NCBI RefSeq assembly: GCF_014191775.1
Contig: NZ_JACHXA010000008.1
Location: 1 to 64,000, forward strand
DNA length: 64,000 nt
Source: Limibacillus halophilus
GTDB lineage: Bacteria; Pseudomonadota; Alphaproteobacteria; Kiloniellales; CECT-8803
Direction of reading: 5' to 3'
Shown here: in pieces, positions 1 to 9,476 of the stretch
How positions within the stretch are numbered: position 1 is the stretch's first letter
Layout: every line of letters starts with the position of its first letter
Made by a program: the position numbers and the translations under genes
The notes under the pieces: generated by a model
The model's input: only the letters and a program-made list of their open reading frames with translations
The model's database searches: none
Told to the model about the DNA's origin: nothing

Positions 1-181
1 CCAAAGAAAAACAGCACAAAACAGCAACCGCAAAGCCGCCGCCCGCGTATCCCTTCCTTATCTCATATCCACAATGTCAATGAACAAAACCGAACTCAAT
101 TCAATCCGGCTTTCTGCGACCTAGGCCACAAAAAACACGGTTGCGACACCCACACGGTGGTGAGCGCCTCGGCCCGTGTCG
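1..181 (-). other. Probable leader of an rRNA operon transcribed leftward
   Basis: No gene is visible here on either strand. Read on the minus strand, the stretch follows a near-perfect sigma70 promoter. It contains TGTTCATTGACA at 75-86, which resembles the boxA antitermination element of rRNA leaders, followed by purine-rich sequence and a GGATACGCGGGCGGCGGC block. That combination recalls alphaproteobacterial 16S rRNA leaders. The rRNA itself would lie beyond the left edge, so the assignment is an inference. Confidence 0.5.
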
Positions 182-187
182 AGGGGG

Positions 188-216
188 TATATAGGCGGCT
201 CAGATTGCCCTGTCAA
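188..216 (-). promoter_or_regulatory. Strong sigma70 promoter firing leftward
   Basis: On the minus strand there is TTGACA (211-216), a 17-base spacer (194-210) and TATATA (188-193). The -35 hexamer and the spacing are ideal. A C-rich stretch just downstream of the -10 box could act as a stringent-type discriminator. It faces out of the window toward the putative rRNA leader, away from the peptidase gene. Confidence 0.7.
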
Positions 217-461
217 ACCTCTTTTGCGGTTTTTTTACAAAACCTTTCTTCACGGCCCTCATCGCCGGGACAATAACGCGTAGGGAACCGCGGGATCACC
301 AGGAATAGCCCAACACGACATGGGGCTTTTATTTGACAAGAGTCCTACGATTCAGCATCTTACAAGGCGCGTTTGCGAAATCACTGCCTTTAGGTGGAGG
401 TCACGAGTCGCAACCGACGGACAGCTTTTTACAAGACAGCCATTCCCAGGGGGGTCAACGT

Positions 462-2192
462 ATGGTTCCGGGCGATCAAAGCCGTAGCCGCGTCATCAAG
501 CGAATCGCGGTTGGTACTACAGCCTTGTTGCTTCCGATCCTCGCTTATTCAGCCTATTCAGCGGCCGTCGAGCGCCAAGCCCCGATCGGCACCATCGAGA
601 TCCCGCTTTCCGTGACGCTCCGTCCGGTTGGCCAGGAAACCGCATCCCGCCAGCCTTTGAAGCTTGAGAGCAGCCCAGTCGGCGCCGAGGACAACGCAGT
701 CCAAGCGGCCCCGGCCCAGCTAGCATCGATTCCCGAAACAGCAGCCCCAGAGTCTGCGACCCCAGAGTCTGCGACCCCAGAGCCTGCAACTCCTGAGTTG
801 GCGACCTCGGAATCCACGACATCAACCCCTGAATCCATTGCATCCACCGCGCAGCCGGGGAAGGACTTCGAAGCGACGCTACCGGAGAGCAACTACCTGT
901 TCGCTGATCCAATGGCCAAGGCTGCGCCGGGCGAAGCAGACGGCAATTCGGAAACCGCCGGTACTGTCGATTCGGCGGAGGATATCCTCAAGCACGAGGT
1001 GCTGACGGTTTCCAGCGGCGATACCTTGATGGGTCTCTTGACCAAGATGGGGATCGAACGTCGCGAGGCCTATGAAGCCATCGACGTGCTTTCCGATGTT
1101 TTCAGCCCCAGAAAATTACGGGTTGGCCAGGAGATTCAATTGGCCGTCGCCGATGAAGGCGAAGCGATTCGGCTCATGAGTCTGCAACTACGGCCCGACA
1201 TCGAAACCGACGTGGTCGTCGACCGCGACGGCGAGGGGCAGTTTACCGCGCTAGCCACGACCCGCAGCTTCGAAGAAACACCCGAGTGGCATCGCGGCGT
1301 TATCGATACCAGCCTGTACCAGGCGGCTATCGATTCGGGCGTGCCTCTTGGCTCCATGATCGAACTGATAAGAATCTTCAGCTTTGACGTCGACTTCCAA
1401 CGCGACATCCAACCTGAAGATTCCTTCGAAGTTCTCTATGACGGTTTTTTCGAGGAAACCGGACAGTTGGCGAAAACCGGTCCGGTGCGATTTGCCCGCC
1501 TGACGCTATCGGGCAAGGAGCGTCGCTACTATCGCTATACCGCGACCGATGGCGAGACGGATTACTTCAATGAGGAAGGAAAATCCGTGCGGCGCGCCCT
1601 CATGCGCACACCAATCGACGGCGCCCGCCTGTCCTCCGGCTACGGCATGCGCAAGCATCCGATCCTGGGCTATAGCAAAATGCATACCGGGTCGGATTTC
1701 GCCGCCCCCAGAGGCACACCGATCTACGCGGCCGGTAACGGCAAGGTGCTAAAGGCTGGCCGCAACGGCGGCTATGGCAACTACATTCGAATTCGGCACA
1801 ATAGCCGTTACGAAACGGCCTATGCACATTTGAATGGATTCGCACGCGGTGTCCGACAGGGCGCGCGCGTCGAACAAGGACAGATCATCGGTTATGTCGG
1901 CACCACCGGACGCTCCACTGGTCCGCATTTGCACTATGAAGTGTTAGTCGATGGCAAGCAGGTAAATCCGCGTTCCATCGACCTCCCGACCGGAAGAGAG
2001 CTGAAGGGCAGCGAGTTGGCGCGCTTCGAAGTGCAGCGCCAGGGCATGGAGCGTGAGCTGGCCGAGCTTCGCCGTGCAGCCCCACAACTTGCGCAAAAGC
2101 AGTCCGACGATTGCGTCACAGAGACAACGCTAAAAGCCGTTACTCCACAGACTCACGAACCGGTACGCATCGGCGCAAATGACGGTTGCTGA
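462..2192 (+). CDS. M23 family murein endopeptidase with LysM-like domain, membrane anchored
   Basis: Predicted zinc metallopeptidase of the M23 (LytM/lysostaphin) family that cuts peptidoglycan cross-bridges in the periplasm. A basic N-terminus and one hydrophobic segment (about residues 17-37) form a signal anchor. A Pro/Glu/Ala/Ser/Thr-rich linker follows, then a LysM/OapA-like region (about 178-230) and the C-terminal M23 domain (about 385-505). The zinc motif is visible as His408-x3-Asp412 and His489-Leu-His491. I chose ATG 462 because the purine-rich AGGGGGG lies just upstream and the anchor then sits at the N-terminus. A TTG at 333 would add 43 residues. The protein is 576 aa. It resembles MepM-type endopeptidases; the substrate bond is not readable from sequence. 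Confidence 0.85.
   Translation: MVPGDQSRSRVIKRIAVGTTALLLPILAYSAYSAAVERQAPIGTIEIPLSVTLRPVGQETASRQPLKLESSPVGAEDNAVQAAPAQLASIPETAAPESATPESATPEPATPELATSESTTSTPESIASTAQPGKDFEATLPESNYLFADPMAKAAPGEADGNSETAGTVDSAEDILKHEVLTVSSGDTLMGLLTKMGIERREAYEAIDVLSDVFSPRKLRVGQEIQLAVADEGEAIRLMSLQLRPDIETDVVVDRDGEGQFTALATTRSFEETPEWHRGVIDTSLYQAAIDSGVPLGSMIELIRIFSFDVDFQRDIQPEDSFEVLYDGFFEETGQLAKTGPVRFARLTLSGKERRYYRYTATDGETDYFNEEGKSVRRALMRTPIDGARLSSGYGMRKHPILGYSKMHTGSDFAAPRGTPIYAAGNGKVLKAGRNGGYGNYIRIRHNSRYETAYAHLNGFARGVRQGARVEQGQIIGYVGTTGRSTGPHLHYEVLVDGKQVNPRSIDLPTGRELKGSELARFEVQRQGMERELAELRRAAPQLAQKQSDDCVTETTLKAVTPQTHEPVRIGANDGC
747..806 (+). repeat. Four 15-bp tandem repeats inside the M23 peptidase gene
   Basis: Four consecutive 15-base units, the first two identical (CCAGAGTCTGCGACC) and the next two diverged, encode a repeated Pro-Glu-x-Ala-Thr linker. 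The array is in frame, so a change in copy number would alter linker length without breaking the gene. Confidence 0.7.
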
Positions 2193-2220
2193 ACGGAACC
2201 CAGACTCCTTTATAAGCCGC

Positions 2221-2249
2221 TTTTAATAAGGTGCGGCTCGCACTATAAT
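2221..2249 (+). promoter_or_regulatory. Possible sodC promoter
   Basis: A perfect -10 hexamer TATAAT (2244-2249) lies about 50 bases before the sodC start. The -35 region 17 bases upstream (TTTTAA) is poor. A 6-bp inverted repeat (AGCCGC at 2215-2220, GCGGCT at 2233-2238) overlaps the promoter. It could be a weak end-of-gene hairpin for the peptidase or an operator. Confidence 0.4.
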
Positions 2250-2300
2250 GCGCGCCTGCGCGGCAAAGTGTTGCAGCGCTTATAGAGGACTTTTCAGAAA

Positions 2301-2858
2301 ATGTTGAAGAACGCGTTCTTCGCTACGGCTACCGGCCTTGCGATCATTTCTGCTTGTCTCCAATCTGCCAACGCCAATGAGGTGGCTGTCGAAATGCACC
2401 TCATAAGCGGTATGGGCGTTGGTAACGCTATCGGCACCGTGACGCTGTCGGATAGCGACAACGGCCTGCTTCTGAAGATCAATCTTTCAGATAAGCTCGC
2501 TCCAGGACCTCATGGGTTTCACATACATGAGAATCCCAGTTGCGATGCAGCCGACAAAGATGGCGCGATGGTCGCCGGTTTGGCTGCCGGTGGACACTTC
2601 GACCCGGCAGGCACGGGAACCCATGGTGGTCCTTCCGGTGAAGGTCATCTTGGCGACTTGCCGATTCTCTTCGTACAGATTTCCGAAGACGGCGCCACGG
2701 CAACCAAACATACCCTGGTTGCGCCGCGCTTGACGGTCGCCGACGTGCTCGGAAGGTCCCTCATGATCCATGAGAGCGGCGACAATTTCCGCGATGAACC
2801 CAAGCCATTGGGCGGCGGTGGCGGGCGTGTTGCTTGCGGCATCATTCCGCAAGGGTAA
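2301..2858 (+). CDS. sodC: Periplasmic Cu/Zn superoxide dismutase
   Basis: Dismutates superoxide to oxygen and peroxide in the periplasm. A signal peptide (residues 1-25) ends in Ala-Asn-Ala. The metal ligands of the family are present: His74 and His76 in HGFHIHE, His99 in GGHFDP, His116 and Asp119 in GHLGDLP, and His157 in MIHESGDN. Cys81 and Cys179 (in GRVACG) are positioned for the conserved disulfide. The length of 185 aa is normal for bacterial SodC precursors. AGAGGA upstream of ATG 2301 serves as a modest ribosome site. It is probably a single-gene unit, with a TATAAT box before it and a strong terminator after it. Confidence 0.95.
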   Translation: MLKNAFFATATGLAIISACLQSANANEVAVEMHLISGMGVGNAIGTVTLSDSDNGLLLKINLSDKLAPGPHGFHIHENPSCDAADKDGAMVAGLAAGGHFDPAGTGTHGGPSGEGHLGDLPILFVQISEDGATATKHTLVAPRLTVADVLGRSLMIHESGDNFRDEPKPLGGGGGRVACGIIPQG

Positions 2859-2900
2859 ACCGGACCTGAATCGATACTCCCGGAACCTTATATGAAGAAA

Positions 2901-2935
2901 CCCCCGCGCGGAGATCCGCACGGGGGTTTTTCTTT
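2901..2935 (+). terminator. Rho-independent terminator after sodC
   Basis: A GC-rich hairpin with arms CCCCCG-GCGG and CCGC-CGGGGG around a short GAGAT-like loop is followed by TTTTTCTTTC. It sits between the convergent sodC and clpB genes. A short A-run before the 5' arm suggests it also works for clpB on the other strand. Confidence 0.88.
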
Positions 2936-2953
2936 CACGGCACCTGCGCTCCG

Positions 2954-5551
2954 TCAGGCGGCCTCGGCTGCCACCGCTCGGCCGTTGATGACCAAGTGAT
3001 CCTGTTCAACCGAAACCTTTATGGTTTGGCCGTCGCCTATCTGCCCTTCCAGGATCAATGACGCCAGCGGGTTCTGGAGGCGGTGCTGGATGACCCGCTT
3101 CAAGGGGCGTGCCCCATAGACGGCATCATAACCTGCCTCAGCCAGCCAGTGGCGGGCGGACTCGTCAAGTTCCAGGCGCATCTTACGGTCTTCCAGCAGA
3201 CGGCGCAGATGTCCCAGTTGGATATCGACGATCCCGGCCATCTGCGACCGCTGGAGCCGATGGAACAGCAGAACTTCATCCAGCCGGTTCAAAAACTCCG
3301 GCCGGAAGGCGCTGCGCACCACCTCCATAACCTGATCGCGGACCGCTTCGGCCTCCTGTCCCTCGGGCTGTGCAGCAAGAATCTCCGAACCCAGGTTGGA
3401 GGTCATGACAATCAGGGTGTTGCGGAAATCGACCGTGCGACCCTGGCCGTCCGTCAACCGCCCGTCATCGAGCACCTGAAGCAGCACGTTGAAGACATCC
3501 GGATGCGCCTTTTCGATTTCGTCGAAAAGGATCACCTGATAGGGCCTGCGCCGCACCGCCTCGGTCAGGGCACCGCCCTGTTCGTAACCGACGTATCCCG
3601 GCGGCGCTCCGATGATGCGCGAAACCGCGTGTTTTTCCATGTACTCCGACATGTCCAGCCGCACCATTGCCGTCTCGTCATCGAAAAGAAAGTTGGCCAG
3701 CGCCTTGGTCAACTCCGTCTTGCCGACGCCGGTTGGTCCCAGGAACAGGAAAGAACCGATGGGACGATTGGGGTCCTGCAATCCCGCACGGGCCCGACGT
3801 ACCGCATTGGAAACGGCGGTGACGGCCTCTTCCTGCCCGACCACCCGGCCGTGCAGGGCATCCTCCATCCGCAGCAACTTGTCGCGCTCACCCTCAAGCA
3901 TCTTATCGACGGGAATTCCAGTCCAACGGGACACGATCCCAGCAACATCGGAATCCGTCACTTCTTCCTTCAGCATGTGATGCCCACCGACCGAAACGGC
4001 CTCTTGAAGCTTGCGCTCCAAATCAGGCAGCGTGCCATACTTCAACTCAGATGCACGATCGAGCTTGCCCTCACGCTGGGCAATCTCCAATTCCGCACGC
4101 GCCTGATCAAGCTGCTCTTTAAGCCGCTGCTGAGCGCCCAACTTATCCTTTTCCGCCTGCCACTGGCCGGTCATTTCGGACGAACGCTGGTCCAGTTCAG
4201 CGATTTCCTTTTCCAACTTACCAAGGCGGTCCTTGGAAGCCTCGTCACTTTCCTTTTTCAGGGCCGCCTGCTCGATCTTCAACTGCACCAGCCGTCGATC
4301 AAGCTCGTCGATGGCTTCCGGCTTTGAATCGACCTCGATCCGCAGCTTGCTCGCCGCCTCGTCGATCAGGTCGATGGCTTTGTCCGGAAGAAACCGGTCC
4401 GTAATATAGCGGTTTGACAGCGTCGCCGCGGCAACGATGGCAGCATCGGTGATCCGCACGCCGTGATGAAGCTCATACTTCTCCTTCAAGCCCCGCAGAA
4501 TGGACACCGTGTCCTCGACATTCGGCTCCGCAACAAAAACCGGCTGAAAGCGCCGCGCGAGTGCTGCGTCCTTTTCTATGTGCTGCCGATACTCGTCGAG
4601 CGTGGTCGCACCGACACAATGCAGGTCACCCCGCGCCAGCGCGGGCTTCAACATGTTGGACGCGTCCATTGCGCCATCGGCCTTACCAGCGCCCACCAGC
4701 GTGTGAAGTTCGTCGATGAAGACCACAACCTGCCCCTCGGCATCGGCGATCTCCTGCAAGACCGCCTTCAACCGTTCTTCAAACTCGCCGCGGAACTTCG
4801 CCCCGGCTACCAGCGCCCCGAGATCCAGTGACAAGAGCTTTTTGTTGCGCAACGTTTCGGGGATGTCGCCGGCGACGATACGCTGCGCCAAGCCTTCTAC
4901 GATCGCTGTTTTGCCAACACCGGGCTCGCCGATCAGAACGGGATTGTTCTTGGTTCGCCGGGACAACACCTGAACCGTCCGCCGGATCTCTTCGTCTCGG
5001 CCGATTACCGGATCAAGCTTGCCCTCTCGGGCCACAGCCGTCAGATCGCGTGTGTACTTCTTGAGTGCATCGTACCCTTCTTCAGCGTTAGCCGATTGCG
5101 CTGTTCGCCCCTTGCGTAACTCCTCAACTGCCTGATTCAAAGTTTGCGGCGTAATCGTCGCGGCTTTCAAAATATCCGCGGCCTTGCCGGCATTTGGCAT
5201 GGCCAATGCCAGCAGCAACCGCTCCGCGGTCACGTAGGAATCGCCGGCCTTCTCGGCAATTTGCTCCGCTTGCTGGAAGACGCGCGCGAGCTCGGGAGTC
5301 AAGTATACTTGCCCCGCCGCGCTACCTTCCACGGCCGGTACTTTCTTTAATTCCGCATCAACACCGCTCAAGGCGCGCGCGGGATCCCCGCCAGCCTTAC
5401 GGATTAGGTTCGCCGCTAACCCTTCCTTGTCGTCCAAAAGGACTTTCAGAAGATGCAGGGGTGTAAGTTGTTGATGGTTTTGCCGGAGTGCCAAGCCCTG
5501 GGCGGCCTGAACGAATCCGCGCGAACGCTCGGTGTAGTGTTCCAAGTTCAT
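2954..5551 (-). CDS. clpB: ATP-dependent disaggregase chaperone ClpB
   Basis: Cytosolic hexameric AAA+ disaggregase that threads aggregated proteins through its pore with DnaK. The order is: N-terminal Clp repeat domain (about 1-150), first AAA module with GEPGVGKT (around residue 205), the long M-domain coiled coil rich in Glu/Lys/Leu (about 400-530), second AAA module with GPTGVGKT (around 605), and the C-terminal D2-small domain. The coiled-coil middle domain separates it from ClpA and ClpC. The 865-aa length is standard. GGAGGAAG sits 8 bases before the ATG. A heat-shock-type promoter precedes it, consistent with RpoH control. Confidence 0.97.
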   Translation of the reverse strand: MNLEHYTERSRGFVQAAQGLALRQNHQQLTPLHLLKVLLDDKEGLAANLIRKAGGDPARALSGVDAELKKVPAVEGSAAGQVYLTPELARVFQQAEQIAEKAGDSYVTAERLLLALAMPNAGKAADILKAATITPQTLNQAVEELRKGRTAQSANAEEGYDALKKYTRDLTAVAREGKLDPVIGRDEEIRRTVQVLSRRTKNNPVLIGEPGVGKTAIVEGLAQRIVAGDIPETLRNKKLLSLDLGALVAGAKFRGEFEERLKAVLQEIADAEGQVVVFIDELHTLVGAGKADGAMDASNMLKPALARGDLHCVGATTLDEYRQHIEKDAALARRFQPVFVAEPNVEDTVSILRGLKEKYELHHGVRITDAAIVAAATLSNRYITDRFLPDKAIDLIDEAASKLRIEVDSKPEAIDELDRRLVQLKIEQAALKKESDEASKDRLGKLEKEIAELDQRSSEMTGQWQAEKDKLGAQQRLKEQLDQARAELEIAQREGKLDRASELKYGTLPDLERKLQEAVSVGGHHMLKEEVTDSDVAGIVSRWTGIPVDKMLEGERDKLLRMEDALHGRVVGQEEAVTAVSNAVRRARAGLQDPNRPIGSFLFLGPTGVGKTELTKALANFLFDDETAMVRLDMSEYMEKHAVSRIIGAPPGYVGYEQGGALTEAVRRRPYQVILFDEIEKAHPDVFNVLLQVLDDGRLTDGQGRTVDFRNTLIVMTSNLGSEILAAQPEGQEAEAVRDQVMEVVRSAFRPEFLNRLDEVLLFHRLQRSQMAGIVDIQLGHLRRLLEDRKMRLELDESARHWLAEAGYDAVYGARPLKRVIQHRLQNPLASLILEGQIGDGQTIKVSVEQDHLVINGRAVAAEAA

Positions 5552-5644
5552 TTATCTTCCTCCATGAAACCCAAACGTGCTCTAAGAGCCCCGTCTGCGC
5601 ATTGATCCACCGCAAGTGCGATCCGAAGAGGATTGCTAATTCAG

Positions 5645-5672
5645 ATATGGGAGCGACCCGGGCCCGTGCAAG
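5645..5672 (-). promoter_or_regulatory. Putative RpoH (sigma32) promoter of clpB
   Basis: On the minus strand CTTGCAC (5666-5672) is followed after 14 bases by CCCATAT (5645-5651), close to the sigma32 pattern CTTGAAA/CCCCATnT. It points at clpB and gives an untranslated leader of about 85-95 bases. Confidence 0.6.
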
Positions 5673-5774
5673 GCGGTTGCCGCAAACTTGGCCCGGCACA
5701 AAGTTGACAAGGCTCATCAAAAGCGGCTTCTTGATCGTCTTGTTCATAGCCCGTTTGGGTGGGAGAAGCCCTCA

Positions 5775-6533
5775 ATGAACGCCACGCTCGAGCAAATTTG
5801 GCGTTACCCGGTCAAAAGCCTGGATGGCCAAGCTTTACAGGAAGTCTCCGTAGCTGCCGATTGCCTGCTTCCACATGACCGTCGCTTTGCCATCTCCTAC
5901 GGCAGCCGTAATCAGGTAATCGATGGCCGTTGGGCTAGCAAGAACAGCTTTTTCAATTTGATGCGCGACGAGAAACTGGCCCAATTGCGGGTTACTTTCG
6001 ACGTGGACAGTGGGGTCATGTCGATCCTGCGAGGGGGCCGACGGGTCGCGCAGGGCAACGTCACCGAACCATTGGGCAGAATGATTCTAGAACAGTTCCT
6101 GACGGCCTATCTGGCGGAAAGCGGACGGGGTCCGGTCAAACTCCAGGAACGCCACGAGCATGGCTTCACCGATGTCGAGGAGCCCGTGGTCTCGCTTGTC
6201 AATCTCGCGTCGATATCGGACCTGGAAAGAGTATTGGGCCAACCGGCGGACCCACGCAGGTTCCGCGCTAATCTCCTGATTGCGGGCTTAGCCGCCTGGG
6301 AGGAGCGCAGTTGGCTCGGTAAGCGGCTGCGCATTGGCGATGTTGAAGTTCATGTCATGACGCCCATCGGGCGCTGCGCGGCAACCGAGGTCAACCCGGA
6401 AAGCGGAAGACGTGATCTTATGGTCCTGAAAGGACTGGCTCGCGGGTTTAGTCATAGCGAGATGGGCGTTTACGCCCGGATCATCCGAGGCGGCAAACTG
6501 GGCGTCGGCGATACCGTCGAACGGCTGCCCTGA
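5775..6533 (+). CDS. MOSC domain-containing protein (molybdenum-cofactor sulfurase C-terminal type)
   Basis: Small cytosolic protein with an N-terminal MOSC_N beta-barrel (about residues 1-100, opening with the typical IWRYPVKS) and a C-terminal MOSC domain. The conserved Cys201, in GRCAATEVNPESG, is the residue thought to bind the sulfur or cofactor in this family, which includes mARC-like proteins. The exact substrate is not known. Start ATG 5775 follows GGGAGAAG and gives 252 aa beginning directly at the family's N-terminus; an upstream in-frame start at 5688 has no support. It converges on the DUF4167 gene and is divergent from clpB. Confidence 0.85.
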   Translation: MNATLEQIWRYPVKSLDGQALQEVSVAADCLLPHDRRFAISYGSRNQVIDGRWASKNSFFNLMRDEKLAQLRVTFDVDSGVMSILRGGRRVAQGNVTEPLGRMILEQFLTAYLAESGRGPVKLQERHEHGFTDVEEPVVSLVNLASISDLERVLGQPADPRRFRANLLIAGLAAWEERSWLGKRLRIGDVEVHVMTPIGRCAATEVNPESGRRDLMVLKGLARGFSHSEMGVYARIIRGGKLGVGDTVERLP

Positions 6534-6590
6534 TTCTCCCGATATAACCAATCGGTTTCAACCGCCTTCAAAAAAAGGCAAGGCAGAGGT

Positions 6591-7307
6591 TCAAGACTCG
6601 ACTGGTTCGGTAGTCGATGAACCGGAGGTCTCAACGGATTCGTCGCTACGCACTTTGCGCGGCCGACCGCGGCGTTTGGGCTGAGGCTCTGCCTGGGGCT
6701 GAGGCCCATCACCCTCCACCGCAGATGCAGATGCTTCGGAAGGAGCCGTAGCAGGAACTACATCGGTTACCGGAAGTGGCGAGGCCTGGGTATCGCGGTC
6801 CCGGCTTTCGGGTCTGGTATCCCGGCTACCGGGGCGACGCCCTCTACGACGAGGCGCGTGATCGTCCTGGCGATTGCCATCGCTGGCATGCTCCTGCTGA
6901 TCCGATAGTCCTCCGGACTCATTGGAATCGGCAGCATGTGGCTGATCGCTTTGCTGATCTGCATCGTGAGACCCATCATTACCGCCATGGCGACCCTGAT
7001 GCCCGTCCTGGCCATCATGCCCGTTGATCCTGCGCCGGTTCTCGTCATGCGGATCCATCGAATCGTTCACGATCCGAAAGTAGTGCTCCGCATGCTGCAG
7101 GTGCGATTCCGAAAGTATCCGGTCCCCCGCCGTCTGCGCGTCGCGCGCTAACCCGATATACTTCTCGTATACTTGATGAGCGTTACCGCGCACGCGCCCG
7201 TCAGGGCCGTTGCTGTCGAAATTCTGGTTCTTGTTGGGAACTCCACCGCCACCCTGGCGACGGTGAGGACGGCCACGAGGCCGCCGTGCATTGGAACCTG
7301 GTCTCAT
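6591..7307 (-). CDS. DUF4167 protein, low-complexity C-terminus
   Basis: Alphaproteobacterial protein of unknown function. An Arg/Gly-rich N-terminus (about residues 1-30) leads into the conserved DUF4167 core. The core carries the VRGNAHQVYEKYIGLARDA and SHLQHAEHYFRI-like helices (about 40-90). The rest is charged and low in complexity (His, Asp, Gln, Arg, Ser) and probably disordered. Start Met at 7307 is chosen because family members begin just before the Arg/Gly stretch. A GTG at 7364 would add 19 unrelated residues. The gene follows prmC at the end of the minus-strand block. The RGG-like head suggests RNA binding, but this is inference. Confidence 0.8.
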   Translation of the reverse strand: MRPGSNARRPRGRPHRRQGGGGVPNKNQNFDSNGPDGRVRGNAHQVYEKYIGLARDAQTAGDRILSESHLQHAEHYFRIVNDSMDPHDENRRRINGHDGQDGHQGRHGGNDGSHDADQQSDQPHAADSNESGGLSDQQEHASDGNRQDDHAPRRRGRRPGSRDTRPESRDRDTQASPLPVTDVVPATAPSEASASAVEGDGPQPQAEPQPKRRGRPRKVRSDESVETSGSSTTEPVES

Positions 7308-7354
7308 TGCAATCTTTATTTGTTCATCGGGACAGAAGTCATTTACGTACCTCG

Positions 7355-7403
7355 CTAAAAACACTCGCCCATTCCGTCATTGGACGGAGCTCGATGTTTT
7401 TAG
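7355..7403. repeat. Nested inverted repeat between prmC and DUF4167
   Basis: A perfect 9-bp outer inverted repeat (CTAAAAACA at 7355-7363, TGTTTTTAG at 7395-7403) encloses an inner hairpin (CCGTC at 7374-7378, GACGG at 7383-7387, loop ATTG). Each arm carries a run of five A or T. It may end prmC transcription, shape the DUF4167 leader, or bind a protein. No typical GC stem followed directly by a T-tract is present. Confidence 0.6.
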
Positions 7404-7513
7404 GAGACACGAAGGCACTTGCTTTATGAAGCGCCGAGCCACAGGGCTCTGACAGAAGCTACATTAGTGGCCGCCGTCACCCTTTCCAAGCCTTTTTTTG
7501 CCTTAGAGCACCT

Positions 7514-8392
7514 TTATCTGCATGCCGCTATACAACGATCCAAACCTGCGAGGTCCTTCAAGACCGATATCTTCGTCCATCCAGAAGCGGAAAGGAGGCC
7601 TACAACGGCTTGCGCTTGCATGCTGCCGATTTCCAATAACAGAAGCCCACCCTCTTTGACCAGATCCAACACTTGCGGGATCAGGATTCGATAACAGGCG
7701 AGTCCGTCGTCGCCGCCGGCAAGCGCCAAACAAGGATCATGCAAGCGAACCTCCGGCGCCAGATGATCGAATTCAAGGGCATTGATATAAGGGGGGTTGG
7801 AAACGACCAGATCAAATTTGCGGGCGCCGTCGCACACCAGGGAAGCGGCCCAATCACCACAAAGAAATGCCGCTCGGTCGTCCAATCCGAGGGCACGTGC
7901 GTTCTCGGAGGCTGTAGCCGCGGCATCGTTACTGAGGTCAATACCCAGTCCCCAGGCGTTGGGATACTCGCTCAAAAGCGCCAAGAGCAGGCATCCAGAA
8001 CCGGTCCCCAAGTCAAGAAACTCTAGCGGCTCATCGTGATTCTTGATCCGCGCCAACGCTGCTTCAATCAAGGTTTCGCTATCAGCCCGCGGGTCCAGCG
8101 TTTCGGCAGACAGCTTGAAGCGCAGACTCCAGAACTCGCGCCAGCCTCGCAAGCGAGACAAAGGAACCCCGGCTAAACGGCGCGACACCAGTGTCTCAAA
8201 CACCTGCTGATCTTTCCCGTTGACCGAATACCCGGGTTCTTGGAAAAGCTTCTGCGGGTCGCAACTCAACGCCTGCGCCAACAGCAAGCGGGCTTCTCTC
8301 CGGGCAGCCTCTATCCCGGCTGCGGACAAACGTATGGTCGCAGCCGACAGCAACGCCTCCGCCGTTGCGCAACCTGACCGCCCCGCCGTCAT
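7514..8392 (-). CDS. prmC: Peptide chain release factor N5-glutamine methyltransferase
   Basis: Methylates the glutamine of the GGQ motif in release factors RF1 and RF2 using S-adenosylmethionine, raising termination efficiency. The N-terminal helical domain (about 1-95) is followed by a Rossmann methyltransferase fold with DLGTGSG (127-133). The catalytic NPPY tetrapeptide that contacts the glutamine is at 199-202. The length of 292 aa is typical. Its ATG overlaps the stop of prfA (ATGA), so enzyme and substrate are translationally coupled. Confidence 0.95.
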   Translation of the reverse strand: MTAGRSGCATAEALLSAATIRLSAAGIEAARREARLLLAQALSCDPQKLFQEPGYSVNGKDQQVFETLVSRRLAGVPLSRLRGWREFWSLRFKLSAETLDPRADSETLIEAALARIKNHDEPLEFLDLGTGSGCLLLALLSEYPNAWGLGIDLSNDAAATASENARALGLDDRAAFLCGDWAASLVCDGARKFDLVVSNPPYINALEFDHLAPEVRLHDPCLALAGGDDGLACYRILIPQVLDLVKEGGLLLLEIGSMQAQAVVGLLSASGWTKISVLKDLAGLDRCIAACR

Positions 8393-9471
8393 GCTTCCTC
8401 GACCGCTGCCAGCCGCGCTGCTTGGTCTTCGGTGATCAAGGCGTCGATCACCTCGTCCAGGGCCTCTCCAACGACCACCTTGTCCAGCTTATAGAGTGTC
8501 AGGTTGATACGGTGATCGCTGACCCGGTTCTGCGGGAAATTATAGGTCCGAATACGTTCGGATCGATCACCGCTTCCGACCTGCGTGCGCCTTTCGGCGG
8601 CGCGTTCATCCTCGAGTTTTTGCCGCTTTTGCTCATAGAGCCTGGCGCGCAACACCTTCATCGCCTTGGCCTTATTCTTGTGCTGGCTCTTTTCGTCCTG
8701 GCAGATCACCACAAGTCCGGTCGGCAGATGCGTGATGCGAACGGCGCTGTCCGTTGTGTTCACCGACTGTCCGCCTGGGCCGCTGGAACGGTAGACATCG
8801 ATCCGAAGATCTTTTTCAGCAACCGCAATATCCACCTCTTCCACCTCTGGAAGGACTGCAACGGTCGCGGCAGAGGTATGAATGCGGCCGCCGGATTCGG
8901 TCGTGGGAATGCGCTGCACGCGATGTACGCCGGATTCAAACTTCAACCGTGCGAAAACCCCGCGTCCGGAAACGGCCACACTTGCTTCCTTAACGCCGCC
9001 GACGTCGGTTTCGGAGACATCGATGGGCTCAAACCGCCAGCCCTGGAGTTCCGCGTAGCGCTGATACATTCGCAACAGATCGGCCGCAAAAAGGGACGCC
9101 TCGTCGCCGCCTGTGCCGGGCCGAATCTCCAAAATGGCGTTACGCTCATCATCGGCGTCCTTCGGAATCAAGAGCAACTGCACCTCGCGCTCCAACATCG
9201 GAAGCCGCTCCTTGAGGGCGTAGTACTCTTCGCGGGCCAATTCGCGCATCTCGCTGTCGGTGGAACGATCTTCGATCATCTGCTCAAGTTCCGCGAACTC
9301 CTTAACCCCGGACTGCCATTCGGCCGCCTTGGCGATCACCGGCTCCATTTCAGATAGCTCACGCAAAAGCTGCGTGTATTCAGCCGATCCAGGATTTGCG
9401 TGGCCTGCAATTTCCTGCTGGATATCTCGGTATCGCTCTTCCAAGCGGGACAAAGATTGTTCAAGACTCAC
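8389..9471 (-). CDS. prfA: Peptide chain release factor 1
   Basis: Recognises UAA and UAG in the ribosomal A site and triggers peptide release. The PxT anticodon-like tripeptide is present as Pro-Thr-Thr (189-191) in QRIPTTES, which marks RF1 rather than RF2 (SPF). The universal GGQ is at 233-235 in [15 protein letters not shown]. The length is 360 aa, as in E. coli. It sits in the order hemA-prfA-prmC, 5 bases after hemA and overlapping prmC by 4, the same arrangement as in enterobacteria. Confidence 0.97.
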   Translation of the reverse strand: MSLEQSLSRLEERYRDIQQEIAGHANPGSAEYTQLLRELSEMEPVIAKAAEWQSGVKEFAELEQMIEDRSTDSEMRELAREEYYALKERLPMLEREVQLLLIPKDADDERNAILEIRPGTGGDEASLFAADLLRMYQRYAELQGWRFEPIDVSETDVGGVKEASVAVSGRGVFARLKFESGVHRVQRIPTTESGGRIHTSAATVAVLPEVEEVDIAVAEKDLRIDVYRSSGPGGQSVNTTDSAVRITHLPTGLVVICQDEKSQHKNKAKAMKVLRARLYEQKRQKLEDERAAERRTQVGSGDRSERIRTYNFPQNRVSDHRINLTLYKLDKVVVGEALDEVIDALITEDQAARLAAVEEA

Positions 9472-9476
9472 GCTTG

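Noticed and set aside
3083-4327. 414-codon plus-strand frame inside clpB
   Set aside because: Shadow of clpB; its sequence shows no domain and clpB is certain.
6560-6585. Possible terminator hairpin between the MOSC and DUF4167 genes
   Set aside because: GCCTT/AAGGC arms are short and no T-run follows on either strand.
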